DNA from: an uncultured Candidatus Nitrosopumilus sp.
Lineage (GTDB): Archaea > Thermoproteota > Nitrososphaeria > Nitrososphaerales > Nitrosopumilaceae
Assembly: GCA_951812645.1 (NCBI GenBank)
Contig: CATOSM010000001.1
Span: 475,560-539,559, forward strand
Length of the DNA stretch: 64,000 nucleotides
Reading direction: 5' to 3'
Under the pieces are notes generated by a model that did not search any database, was not told the origin of the DNA, and was given only the letters and a program-made list of their open reading frames with translations. This document shows, piece after piece, positions 43,125 to 52,210 of this stretch; positions within the stretch are counted from its first letter, which is position 1; each line of letters starts with the position of its first letter. Both the position numbers and the translations under genes were made by a program.

Positions 43125-46082
43125 TCAAGGAACTTTAAAGAAATCAGTAACAGTCACATCATGATATTGTAGCTGGACAACATAAACTCCATTCTCAAAT
43201 GGTTGGGATATTACTTCGTTAAACAATCCAGTTGGATCGTCTCTCAAACCAATCTCTTTAACAAGATCTCCACGTTGATCAAAAATATCTATAAAAAGAT
43301 CTTCACTGAACTGAACAGTTTTTAGAACACGCCCAGATATGACCAATTTATCCCCATCATATTCCGCTTGAATAGGGGCAGAAGGATTTCTAATGGGAAG
43401 ATAACGCTCTATTATGGTTTTTAATTCATCAAGGTTATTTCTCACGTCACTTAGATCATTGTCTTTGATTGCAAATTCAATTTCACTAGTTACAGATGCA
43501 AATCTAGGATTGAGAACATAATTTTTACCGCCAAATTTTTCTGCAAATGATTCTAATTCGTCAAATTCACGAGTTAATTCGACCATATTCAAATCACTAG
43601 TGCTGTATTCATAACCAAAGTCTTCCTCAATGTGAACAATCTGAGAGGCTTTGGAATCTTTGTATTGTAACATTACAACATATAGTCCAGGATCAGCAGG
43701 TGCATTCCATTGAGTGAAGAAATTACCCTGCTTAGTATCAGTAAATTCCAGACTACTGTGAGATGTTCCATCCATGTTATACACAGTTACGTAAAGATTT
43801 TCACGCCTATCAAAAAGAGATTTGTCAGTTGCGCCACCAAGTATCCAAAAATCTTTTTCAGCATCATATGAAATATCATAAATGATTTCAGCATTATCTA
43901 GTACCAAATGTTCACTCAGGTAATCTCCAATTTCAGTAATCTTAGATTCGGCATCAACGAAATTTGCCAATTCAATCATATGATCGGCATCAGCCATTTT
44001 TTCATTGTATTTATCAACATAATCTGAGAATCCAGCATTGTAAAAATTAGAAACTACAGTTGAGAATGTATCCAATTTTTTACGAAATTCGATTCGTTTT
44101 ATTTCATCTGCAGAATAACCATTATCAGAGCCAAAAGGATCATTAGCATAAGCCTCAGAGACTAAACTCCATTCATCAAACAAATCGCGAACTAATTGAT
44201 CAGCTTGATCAAGATCATTTTTAGTTACAAGGTCTCTAACATTGTCAATTTTTTCATTAAACGCTTCAGTAAATTCTATGTAATTAGGAAGGAAGCGATT
44301 CTTTGTCAGGCTTAATTCAACTAAATTCTCAAGTGACTTTGCACGTTGTAAAATATCACTAGCACGAATATCGTGTGCATCTTTATTGTAAGAATCTAAG
44401 TCAGCTTGAATTTTAGGAGACATGTCACTTGCCCAACTTAGCAAAACTTCAATTCTATCAATTCTAGTAATAGAAGGATTTCCAGACTCCATTTGCTTTG
44501 CAGTGTTTAAAATTTTCAAAGCATTGTCAATTAAGAAAAGATTTTCATAGTCAGCTTGAATTTCAGCTTTTTCTTTCATTGATTTGTATTGGAATTCTAG
44601 AACGGCCAGAGGATTTCTTTTTTCTCTAAGTTCAGTCACGGATTGATCAAATTCAGAAACTATTTCTAAAACAGATTCAATAGAATCAGCATTTTCAACT
44701 CGCACCAGTAGAGATTCCCAATCACCAACTGGAGCAGAATGAACACCAGTAGATTGTGAAATTTCAACGCTTTTGTTAATTCTAGATGAAATATCAATGA
44801 CTTGAACCATCTGGTTTATTTCAGATTCAGATTCCAAGATATCATCAACAGAGGTAGCCAAGGCCAAATCACGCTCTAAAGCATCCCAATCAGATTGAAT
44901 CAGATTTGCAAGATCACTATTTTCTTCAGAATCAGAAGAGATGAATTTATCAACACCATCTAATTCTCGCAAAATGATAGATGCCTGATGTAGTTCTGTA
45001 ACCCTAGATGATGAAGAAATTAATTCTTCAATGGAGCCTTTTGCCATCAGAGAAGGCTTTAGAGCCTCCCAATCATTTTGAACCAATTTATACAGATCAC
45101 TTTGTTTTCTAGAAACGACATCAAGGTATCGAGATTTAGAAAGAATATCGATAAGTTCGCCAATATCATCTGAGAAAATAGGAGCAGTTCCTCTTGCAAA
45201 AATAAAACCAACTTCACTCTTTACAGATTTGCTCATAACAGTGTCAGATTTTTTCATTAAATTCAACAGAGTTGCTTCTAATTGATCAAAAGTAGGGGTT
45301 CGCTTGTCAGGTATTTTTTCAGGATTTACATTTTTGATATCTACAAAGGCGTCAGTCAGTAAATCTATTGCTCTTGTTTTGTCACCTATCTCATAATAAA
45401 ATACAGATGCAAAGATAGTTTTATCAATAGACTTTGCAACATCAAAAGAAATTTCATCTTCATCTAACAATGTCTGAACAGAATTTAATGCAGATGAAAC
45501 TGCAGGTCTAATCAGAGGACTAATCTCAATTATCAAATCATCGACAAAAAATTCGCTCCATAATCCCACATAGGTGGTTTCTAATTCAGATAAACTAGTA
45601 GAAGTTTGATTTGAAACAGGAGGTGAAATATCAAGTAAATTTCCAATAACATAACCTTGATCAGAAATCAATTTTTGAGCGGAAGAAACCATTTGATCAT
45701 CATTTGCAGGAGAGAAGGAATCTGTAGAAACGGTAAATGTTGTTGATGATGAATAATCACCGTAGAATAATTTTATTTCATAGTCTCCAGAGATACCGCA
45801 AATTCTACCTTTTAGAGGAATAACATCGGTGATGAATGCGCCATTATGCAATGGCGTCAATTGTTGAATTTGACATAAATCTCCATGAGGGTTGAAAATC
45901 TGCATTATAAGAAAAGAATCATCTACAAGACTGGCAATTTGACCATAAACAAACAAAGGTTCTCCACTATCATAATCACCAAAATTTTCAAGAATAGTTA
46001 TCCTATCAGGAGTCTGAGCAGATGCATACACGGGCATCAAAAGTAAAACAAACAGGCTCAAAATCATAGGAATTTTACCCAT
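43125..46082 (-). CDS. Large exported protein with Ig-like domains and helical middle
   Basis: 985 residues. A Sec signal peptide (MGKIPMILSLFVLLLMPVYASA) precedes a beta-sandwich domain at about 28-120. A long helical region of repeated short helices follows to about residue 750, then two more beta domains at about 770-850 and 905-985. The three beta domains share a pattern ending in Gly-x-Tyr-x-Val/Ile-x-Leu-x-Tyr. There is no C-terminal membrane helix or sorting tail, so it is secreted or held by other proteins. No known enzyme motif is visible. Confidence 0.85.
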   Translation of the reverse strand: MGKIPMILSLFVLLLMPVYASAQTPDRITILENFGDYDSGEPLFVYGQIASLVDDSFLIMQIFNPHGDLCQIQQLTPLHNGAFITDVIPLKGRICGISGDYEIKLFYGDYSSSTTFTVSTDSFSPANDDQMVSSAQKLISDQGYVIGNLLDISPPVSNQTSTSLSELETTYVGLWSEFFVDDLIIEISPLIRPAVSSALNSVQTLLDEDEISFDVAKSIDKTIFASVFYYEIGDKTRAIDLLTDAFVDIKNVNPEKIPDKRTPTFDQLEATLLNLMKKSDTVMSKSVKSEVGFIFARGTAPIFSDDIGELIDILSKSRYLDVVSRKQSDLYKLVQNDWEALKPSLMAKGSIEELISSSSRVTELHQASIILRELDGVDKFISSDSEENSDLANLIQSDWDALERDLALATSVDDILESESEINQMVQVIDISSRINKSVEISQSTGVHSAPVGDWESLLVRVENADSIESVLEIVSEFDQSVTELREKRNPLAVLEFQYKSMKEKAEIQADYENLFLIDNALKILNTAKQMESGNPSITRIDRIEVLLSWASDMSPKIQADLDSYNKDAHDIRASDILQRAKSLENLVELSLTKNRFLPNYIEFTEAFNEKIDNVRDLVTKNDLDQADQLVRDLFDEWSLVSEAYANDPFGSDNGYSADEIKRIEFRKKLDTFSTVVSNFYNAGFSDYVDKYNEKMADADHMIELANFVDAESKITEIGDYLSEHLVLDNAEIIYDISYDAEKDFWILGGATDKSLFDRRENLYVTVYNMDGTSHSSLEFTDTKQGNFFTQWNAPADPGLYVVMLQYKDSKASQIVHIEEDFGYEYSTSDLNMVELTREFDELESFAEKFGGKNYVLNPRFASVTSEIEFAIKDNDLSDVRNNLDELKTIIERYLPIRNPSAPIQAEYDGDKLVISGRVLKTVQFSEDLFIDIFDQRGDLVKEIGLRDDPTGLFNEVISQPFENGVYVVQLQYHDVTVTDFFKVP

Positions 46083-46155
46083 AAGGATTCAAATCGAGGC
46101 TCATACTACTTAAAACTTGAGCAGTTATGATATGTTACAGAAAAATTTTGAAAAA

Positions 46156-46368
46156 TTAAGCCATGGCGATTACTCTACAGTAATTACCAGACTCAATTTT
46201 GGGCACAGTGTTGGTTTGGTCGGTTGAGGACATACAAAGTGAGTGAAATTGCATAACAGTGCATTTTGTGCAATCATTACAAATCATGCTAGTAGGTCTC
46301 AAACATTCAGGGCATCTAGTATTTTCAAATAATGCTCCACCGCAGTTTCTACATGATTTATCAGGCAA
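46156..46368 (-). CDS. Small double zinc-ribbon protein
   Basis: 70 residues. Three Cys pairs (CRNCGG, CPEC, CNDCTKC) give two zinc knuckles in the first 40 residues, a zinc-ribbon layout. Possibly a transcription or translation accessory protein. Convergence or operon is not evident; the methyltransferase gene is divergent. Confidence 0.75.
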   Translation of the reverse strand: MPDKSCRNCGGALFENTRCPECLRPTSMICNDCTKCTVMQFHSLCMSSTDQTNTVPKIESGNYCRVIAMA

Positions 46369-46478
46369 TTTCTTTCAATATAGATATCTAAAAATCAGAT
46401 ATAAGAGAGACGAAGAAATCATTCATCTCAGTAATACGTAAAAAGAAGACATAATTGAAATGAAAAAATCATATCTTC

Positions 46479-47108
46479 ATGGATAAAGTTAGAAAAACTT
46501 TTGATAAATGGGCCAATAATGGTAGAGCTGAAGAAATGGAAATGGAACATGGGAAAAATGTTTTAAAATTTTTAAAAACAATACCAAGAGTCCAACCATT
46601 TACATTTTTAGATGTAGGGTGCGGAAATGGATGGGTTGTAAGAAAAATTGGAAATGAAAAATACTGTAAAAAATCAACAGGTATAGATAAAAGTAAAAAA
46701 ATGATCAATGCTGCGAAAAAAAAGATAGATAATAAAAGAGAAGAATTTTTTCATACGGACATAGAATCATGGGAATATAAGGAAAAATTTGATTTTATTT
46801 TTTCCATGGAATCCTTATACTATGCAGATTCCATGGAAATTGCACTAGAAAAAATATACGAATTATTAAAACCGGGAGGGCAATTTTTCTGCGGAACTGA
46901 TTTTTATGCAGATAACAAAGCAACGTTGAGATGGGCAAAAATTATGAAAATTCAGATGCATTCACATTCAAAAAAAGAATGGAAAGGATTTTTCAAAGAT
47001 GCAGGTTTTAGGGTAAAAACAAAACACGTCAAAGATTTACAAAATAAGAAAAAATGGAAAAGAGAATATGGAACATTGTTCATTACAGGCACAAAACCTG
47101 AAAAGTAA
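46479..47108 (+). CDS. Class I SAM-dependent methyltransferase
   Basis: 209 residues. SAM motif I is FLDVGCGNGWVVRK, with post-I and motif IV (DFIFSMESLYYA) and LLKPGGQFFCGTD. Methyltransferase of unknown substrate. The gene for RNase P RNA follows after 32 bases on the same strand. Confidence 0.87.
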   Translation: MDKVRKTFDKWANNGRAEEMEMEHGKNVLKFLKTIPRVQPFTFLDVGCGNGWVVRKIGNEKYCKKSTGIDKSKKMINAAKKKIDNKREEFFHTDIESWEYKEKFDFIFSMESLYYADSMEIALEKIYELLKPGGQFFCGTDFYADNKATLRWAKIMKIQMHSHSKKEWKGFFKDAGFRVKTKHVKDLQNKKKWKREYGTLFITGTKPEK

Positions 47109-47140
47109 TACTCAAATCAGATAACCAATAACATCATCCA

Positions 47141-47421
47141 TGTGAGCTGGAGCACGACACGCTGCCACGGCAGAGGAAACTCCTCCCTCCAAACAGGAAA
47201 TGTGATCTGGAGATAGATAATCAGAGATGATTGGCAACGGAGCAGAAAAGAATCCAATATGGCGCACAATGATGGCAAAACCTGAGGTTTCCATAAAAGG
47301 AATGAAAAAGACGACCCACATGGAGCAAAGCCAAACAGAACTCATAGTTCCTGTACTAAGTTCAGGTAGGCTGCAAAGCGAAATATCGTGAAAACAGAAG
47401 GAGGGTTACTCCCAGCACACA
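47141..47421 (+). ncRNA. rnpB: RNase P RNA
   Basis: The universally conserved cores are present: GAGGAAACTCC (CR I, 47173-47183), GGAGCAAAGCCAAACAG, GTACTAAGTTCAGGTAGGCT and ACAGAAGGAGGGTTACTCC near the 3' end (CR V, from 47394). Helix P1 pairs TGTGAGCTGG at 47141-47150 with CCAGCACACA at 47412-47421 (nine of ten pairs). Length 281 and archaeal GGCAACGGAGCAGAAAA fit type A archaeal RNA. It removes the 5' leader of pre-tRNAs. An open reading frame on the other strand is a shadow. Confidence 0.95.
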
Positions 47422-47468
47422 TACTTTTAGAATCAGAGCAATATATATGAACTTCATAAAAAATATGA

Positions 47469-47585
47469 ATGATTAAACGAATTCAGTGCCCACACCATAA
47501 AAAATATCTTGCAGGAGAAGGGCACATAAAGAGACACATCAGAACAGTACACAGAACAGTACACAAATCAGAAAAAGAAGTCTGA
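47469..47585 (+). CDS. Possible very small basic Cys/His protein
   Basis: 38 residues from ATG 47469: MIKRIQCPHHKKYLAGEGHI then KRHIRTVH and a second RTVH made by a 12-base tandem duplication. Cys and His residues loosely resemble half of a C2H2 finger. Short and unproven. Confidence 0.35.
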   Translation: MIKRIQCPHHKKYLAGEGHIKRHIRTVHRTVHKSEKEV

Positions 47586-47595
47586 TAAAATTTAA

Positions 47596-47738
47596 TTATT
47601 TCAAGCCTTTTTCTAAAACTTCATTTACAATTCTTGAAAAGCTAACAGTTGAAGAAGATTTTTTGATCTTTTTGGCTTGTAGTGTTCTGAGTTTTTTGCA
47701 AGATCACTATTCAACATGATAGTAAGTCTTTCAGACAT
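47596..47738 (-). pseudogene. Ribbon-helix-helix protein gene with a one-base frame break
   Basis: From ATG 47738 the frame reads MSERLTIMLNSDLAK, then at a run of six A (47693-47698) the -1 frame takes over as KLRTLQAKKIKKSSSTVSFS and RIVNEVLEKGLK to TAA 47596. Together this is a typical 47-residue ribbon-helix-helix DNA-binding protein. One more A would restore it. Either a lost base or a sequencing error. Confidence 0.6.
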
Positions 47739-47851
47739 AACAAACTAAAAGACTTGGTACTATTTTCAATAATAAAAAATCAAATATTAACAAAATCATC
47801 AAATAAAATAAAATGTTTCCACTTGTGGGAATATCAAAACATAGGTTAGAA

Positions 47852-49219
47852 TTAACTCATAGAGTTGACCTGTTCCTTACAAATGTCAGCGCCACATCTA
47901 CAGGTTCCATCACATAAACATGCACCTTGCATTTCGCAATCACATTCGGAGCCCATTTCAGCAGATGCTGCACATCCACATGCTGCTTCTTCTTCAGTGA
48001 AAGGAGTTGCTTGTGGAGGAGGAGGACTTTGTTGAGAGGTCTCCTCGTAAACACTTCTTGTTTGCTGATAATCAGTCTCATCTTTTAGTTGGGCCTCACC
48101 CCTATTGGTTTGATAACCACCTGCAGAGGCACTGGTTTGATAACCGACAAGTCGATTTGGATCAATACCTTGTTGACCTTGTTTCTCGTTTTTGAGAGAT
48201 CTGCTACTGATAAAGAAAAATGCAATTCCGGCAACGGCTGCAATACCAGCCATGCCATAAACAATGATTACAGGAAAGTCACCGGTGGAGGTGGTCATGT
48301 AATCCTCAGGAGGAGTAGGAGTTACACCGATAATCTCAACACCGTCTAATTGATCTAAAGCACCAAATCCAATTGCGTTTAAGTTTGCTGTATCAGCTGA
48401 TTGGACACTTCTTACAATATAACTTTGATCAGAGACCACTTCTGCTTCAGAGACTCGTTCTACCTGTCTTCCTTCCCTAATACTACTTTCACCCATGGTC
48501 CAACTAGAGACAACAAATCCAGCAATCTCATCATCTAATCCAAAAGTTCCAGCATCAACATTGATACCAGTTGGATCAAACAAAAAGTGCCAATTACTTA
48601 ATGGTTGTTCTAAAATGAAATCTGCATCAATGAGATGTTTTCCTAAAACATTTTCTGCTTCAGTATTTACAAAGTAAGTATAAACTTCTGGTTCTTGTTC
48701 TTTGATTATGTTTATAGGAATGTTAATTTCATGACCGTCAATCACTATTTCTTTATCAGTGCTAAGTCCCCTCCAACCCATATCAACTAGAGTCCTTTGA
48801 CCATCATCAGTAATGACATAATCGCTTAATTCGCCTTCTAAAACAACACGATAATCAATTGAAGTGTTAATGTTACGTGCTTTAAGATGGAATTCATAAG
48901 TCACATTCAAATCAGAAATTTGAGCTTGACTTCCATCATTAGCAATACCACGATTAAGCTCATCAATCAAAGCCCGAACACCAGGACTGGATGAATCAGC
49001 AGTTCCACTAACAGACCATTCTTTTCCTTGCAATTCATCAAAGAGATTTCCTCCTTGAGGATATTCAATAAAGATAGTTTTAAGATAATTCATTTTGAAA
49101 GGAGATGCTTCACTATCAGGATTAATTCTAGCATCCAATTGTGCAGCCCAGGCAGGAGCACTGGGGCCTATAACGATAAGAGTTGCAAGTAAAACAGACA
49201 CAATTACAGCCCGAAACAC
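47852..49219 (-). CDS. Exported membrane-anchored protein with Cys-rich cytoplasmic tail
   Basis: 455 residues. Signal peptide (MFRAVIVSVLLATLIVIGPS, cut near AWAA), a large beta-rich ectodomain to about 315, one membrane helix (FPVIIVYGMAGIAAVAGIAF) and a cytoplasmic tail of about 110 residues. The tail is Gln/Pro-rich and then has nine Cys within about 35 residues (ACGCA, ECDCE, ACLCDGTCRCG, ICKE), a metallothionein-like spacing. It may bind copper or zinc on the cytoplasmic side. No named family. Confidence 0.85.
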   Translation of the reverse strand: MFRAVIVSVLLATLIVIGPSAPAWAAQLDARINPDSEASPFKMNYLKTIFIEYPQGGNLFDELQGKEWSVSGTADSSSPGVRALIDELNRGIANDGSQAQISDLNVTYEFHLKARNINTSIDYRVVLEGELSDYVITDDGQRTLVDMGWRGLSTDKEIVIDGHEINIPINIIKEQEPEVYTYFVNTEAENVLGKHLIDADFILEQPLSNWHFLFDPTGINVDAGTFGLDDEIAGFVVSSWTMGESSIREGRQVERVSEAEVVSDQSYIVRSVQSADTANLNAIGFGALDQLDGVEIIGVTPTPPEDYMTTSTGDFPVIIVYGMAGIAAVAGIAFFFISSRSLKNEKQGQQGIDPNRLVGYQTSASAGGYQTNRGEAQLKDETDYQQTRSVYEETSQQSPPPPQATPFTEEEAACGCAASAEMGSECDCEMQGACLCDGTCRCGADICKEQVNSMS

Positions 49220-49334
49220 GAGTAAAATCCATAAAATAACAGTAATAAACTTATCCTAAATATCAAGATCGGTTATTTTTGAAAAAGTAATATTGAGTGA
49301 CCGTAATGAAATATTCAGTTTTAGAGGAAATGAT

Positions 49335-50255
49335 ATGATTACAGTATTAGCAGGAGGAACAGGGTCAGTAAAATTAGTCAGAGGACTAGTTGCCCAAGAA
49401 TCCAAAGTCAACGTCATTAGTAATGTAGGGGATAACTATTGGCTATACGGGCTATACGTTTGTCCAGACATCGATACTATCGTATACGGATTAGCAGATT
49501 TGCTTGATCAAGAGAGAGGATGGGGAATGAAAAAAGATACTTTCAACTTTTTACGTCAAATGGAAGTATTTGGTGAAGAAACATGGTTTAGAGTAGGAGA
49601 CAGAGATGCTGCAACCCATTTGATTAGGACAAATATGTTGAAGAACGGAAAAAATCTAAGTGATATTACAAAGTGGATGTGTGAGAAATTTGCAGTAAGT
49701 GCAAACATCATACCAGTTACAGATAACAGTATTGAAACAAGGATTACTACAGATAAAGGAGAATTGCACTTGCAAGAGTATTGGGTCAAACATAGGGGAA
49801 AAGAGCCGGTTGAAGGCATACAGTATATCGGAGCAGATAAAGCTCGTCCAAATCCAGAAGCAGTGAATGCAATCCATGATGCAGACATGGTAATTTTAGC
49901 TCCAGGTAATCCATTGACATCAGTTGGACCAATGCTGCAAATCAAAGGAATTAGAAAGGAACTATCAAAAATAAAGAAAAAAGTTGTAGCGATTAGTCCT
50001 TTAATTGGAGACAATGCAATTAGCGGTCCGGCTGCAAAATACATGCAGGCTGCAGGAATAGAATCTAATGCTTACGGCCTAGCAAAGATGTATTCAGACG
50101 TATGTTCTAACATAATTGTAGATACCAAAGACAGAATGTTATCAAAGAAAATCCAAAGTTTGGATATGAAAGTTTTTGAAACAAAAATTACTATGAAAAA
50201 CAAATTAGCAGAAGATGCATTAGCAAATTTCATTTTAAAACAAGTACACGTATAA
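49335..50255 (+). CDS. cofD: 2-phospho-L-lactate transferase
   Basis: 306 residues from ATG 49335, which has GAGG eight bases upstream; an upstream TTG at 49293 adds 14 residues not typical for the family. The nucleotide motif ITVLAGGTGSVKLVRGL is at the N-terminus. It transfers the phospholactate (or phosphoenolpyruvate) group to Fo, making F420-0. One base separates it from cofC on the same strand. Confidence 0.93.
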   Translation: MITVLAGGTGSVKLVRGLVAQESKVNVISNVGDNYWLYGLYVCPDIDTIVYGLADLLDQERGWGMKKDTFNFLRQMEVFGEETWFRVGDRDAATHLIRTNMLKNGKNLSDITKWMCEKFAVSANIIPVTDNSIETRITTDKGELHLQEYWVKHRGKEPVEGIQYIGADKARPNPEAVNAIHDADMVILAPGNPLTSVGPMLQIKGIRKELSKIKKKVVAISPLIGDNAISGPAAKYMQAAGIESNAYGLAKMYSDVCSNIIVDTKDRMLSKKIQSLDMKVFETKITMKNKLAEDALANFILKQVHV

Positions 50256-50256
50256 T

Positions 50257-50895
50257 TTGAAAATAGCTGCAATAATTCCTGTAAAGACTTTCTCTAAAGC
50301 AAAAACACGTTTAGAGGTATCTCCACAACAGGTTGAAAATTTATGTAAAACTATGCTTGAAGAAATTTTACACACGCTGTCAATATCCCCTCAAATTGAA
50401 AAAACAATAATGGTAACAAAAGAAGAAAAAGCGATAGAGATTGGAAAAAAATTTAATACAACTACAATTATCGATGAAAAGGAAGAAGGTGTCAATAGTG
50501 CCGTGGCATTGGCAGACAAGTATCTTTTAGAAAATAATTTTGATGCATCAATTGTGTTACCACAGGACATACCATTTATCAAAACACAAGATATTGATTT
50601 TATGCTAAACTACAAAATGCATCCAAATTTTGCAATCATTGTGCCATCCAGGAGATTTGATGGAACAAATGCGTTAGTCAGAATGCCAATAGATTTGATG
50701 GAAACCCATTATGATGAGGATAGTTACAAAATTCACATGAATGCTGCAAAAAAGCACACACTAAATGTAGCAATGGTGTTTGTTAGAAGAATAATGTGGG
50801 ATGTAGATAATACAGAAGATCTGAAATTTTTACTACAACAAAACGAAAAACCGAAGATTACTGAGAAAATAAAGAGAATTTTAGAATCGAATTAA
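50257..50895 (+). CDS. cofC: 2-phospho-L-lactate guanylyltransferase
   Basis: 212 residues. The nucleotidyltransferase start AAIIPVKTFSKAKTRLEVSP and the later SIVLPQDIPFI, a metal-binding Asp motif, are clear. It activates phospholactate or phosphoenolpyruvate with GTP for CofD. Start TTG at 50257, one base after the cofD stop, so translation is probably coupled. Confidence 0.92.
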   Translation: MKIAAIIPVKTFSKAKTRLEVSPQQVENLCKTMLEEILHTLSISPQIEKTIMVTKEEKAIEIGKKFNTTTIIDEKEEGVNSAVALADKYLLENNFDASIVLPQDIPFIKTQDIDFMLNYKMHPNFAIIVPSRRFDGTNALVRMPIDLMETHYDEDSYKIHMNAAKKHTLNVAMVFVRRIMWDVDNTEDLKFLLQQNEKPKITEKIKRILESN

Positions 50896-50925
50896 AAAAG
50901 CAGACTGCAATCAATGAAAAAAGTA

Positions 50926-51438
50926 TCAATTCAGGTACAAAACAACCACATTCTGTCTCTTTGCAGTGTGATTTTTCTCCGTGTCGCTTTTCGATTGATA
51001 GCCATTAGCAAAAAATCCTTCATTTTTGATTAATTTTGATAACTCATCAGCATCATGTAATGCAATACCATATTTTCTTGAATATTGCAAAAACCAGTAT
51101 GCAGCACCTGCCTACAGATCAAAAAGTTCCTTGTTCATATTGTATAGTTTCTCAGTTTCACGGTGAACAAATAATGCAAATTCCGTTCTATCAATTCCAT
51201 ATTTGACCCTTTCTACCACATCCTAATCAATATCATAGATAGTAAGAGAGCATATTTGATCATCAAGAGAATCAATGTTTTGAATCATTTTTTGAATCAC
51301 CCTGTTTTTAGGAAAGGATTTGTCATGCACGAGCCTGTCAGTCTCCAAATTATAGAAAATTTGTTTGGTAATGGAGTCTAGACGCAAGGATTTTTCTCGC
51401 AAGGAGATGGCAGGAATTAGAATCGAAGGAGAAGACAA
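50926..51438 (-). pseudogene. Unrecognised gene with two in-frame amber codons
   Basis: One reading frame runs from about 51438 to TGA 50926-50928 and is coherent protein-like throughout (SITKQIFYNLETDRLVHDKS, RVKYGIDRTEFALFVHRETE, AAYWFLQYSRKYGIALHDAD) but meets TAG at 51223-51225 and 51112-51114. Both could have been CAG (Gln) before a C-to-T change. The start is uncertain because the upper part overlaps the plus-strand gene at 51371. No family recognised. Confidence 0.5.
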
Positions 51439-51574
51439 GTGGAAAACGCCGATTCAAAATGCGCGGAAGGAAATTGTACCTAAGCAGTACTCCATAACTG
51501 AATTTTTTGGCAACGAAATCAAGATCCCAGTTAAAACTAACAAAGACGGAGAAATGAGTTTAGAGTCATGTTAA
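51371..51574 (+). CDS. Small charged protein with PIP-like motif
   Basis: 67 residues from ATG 51371. Lys/Arg/Glu-rich, with PKQYSITEFFGN, a match to the clamp-binding pattern Gln-x-x-Ile-x-x-Phe-Phe. If real it may bind PCNA. It overlaps the 5' part of the minus-strand pseudogene. Modest support. Confidence 0.4.
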   Translation: MESRRKDFSRKEMAGIRIEGEDKWKTPIQNARKEIVPKQYSITEFFGNEIKIPVKTNKDGEMSLESC

Positions 51575-51620
51575 AAATCACAGAGTCATCGGTTGTTTTG
51601 GAGATAAAAATAGATGCACG

Positions 51621-51884
51621 CTAATCGATTAAGCCACTTCTGCGTAATGCCTGTACGTAATGTTGTGTCTGAACCTTAGATTTTTTAGAATAATGATTTT
51701 GGGATAACCATTTTTCCAGAGTCTCATACTTGAATTCCAAAGTTGTTTTGACCATGAATTTACGAGTGATTTGCCAATCATGATCTTTGACTGACTGCAA
51801 TCTAGCATCCATGGGAATCCAATCATAAAAGTGAAATTTTGACCATTTCAATGACATGTATTTTTTAGAAATCAATAGCATCAA
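51621..51884 (-). CDS. Small uncharacterised protein downstream of the glycosylase gene
   Basis: 87 residues, basic, aromatic-rich (KWSKFHFYDWIPMDARLQ), with a helical C-terminus. It overlaps the glycosylase-like gene by four bases, which suggests cotranslation. Unknown function. Confidence 0.6.
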   Translation of the reverse strand: MMLLISKKYMSLKWSKFHFYDWIPMDARLQSVKDHDWQITRKFMVKTTLEFKYETLEKWLSQNHYSKKSKVQTQHYVQALRRSGLID

Positions 51885-52210
51885 ACTCTACACGGACATT
51901 TTTTCTTCTTTAGAATAGAAATTTGATCTTTAATGGAATCTACATAATCATTTTGTTTTGCGTTGCCTGTAGCTTTTCTCTTGTCAAGAGGGCTTTGATG
52001 GTTATAACCACGCAGAGCCATTTCTGAGACTAATTGTTCATGTCTAAGATACATAGATTTTAGCTTGCCTTTCCATCGTAGGGTTTCAGGATGTGATGAG
52101 TATCCTTTCTTATTTTCAGTTATAACAACCCACATGGCGTGAAGTTCCCTATGTTCGCCTAATAGATGATTGCGACACAGTTTTGATGGTGGAATATCCC
52201 AAATTCTCAT
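51881..52210 (-). CDS. Pyrimidine-dimer DNA glycosylase-like protein
   Basis: 109 residues. MRIWDIPPSKLCRNHLLGEH then RELHAMW and the later YSSHPETLRWKGKL and EMALRGYNHQSPLD match the T4 endonuclease V-like Pyr_excise family, which cuts the glycosidic bond at UV dimers. The start residues, with Arg-Ile, and the acidic Glu in GEHREL are in the usual places. The C-terminus KKCPC carries two Cys. Middle gene of a three-gene overlap operon. Confidence 0.8.
   Translation of the reverse strand: MRIWDIPPSKLCRNHLLGEHRELHAMWVVITENKKGYSSHPETLRWKGKLKSMYLRHEQLVSEMALRGYNHQSPLDKRKATGNAKQNDYVDSIKDQISILKKKKCPCRV

Noticed and set aside
47112..47345. 77-residue open frame on the minus strand
   Set aside because: It lies over the RNase P RNA, whose conserved cores on the plus strand explain the sequence.
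50926..51438. Pyrrolysine-containing protein
   Set aside because: No pyl genes or PYLIS element visible; both TAG codons are explained by C-to-T changes of CAG.
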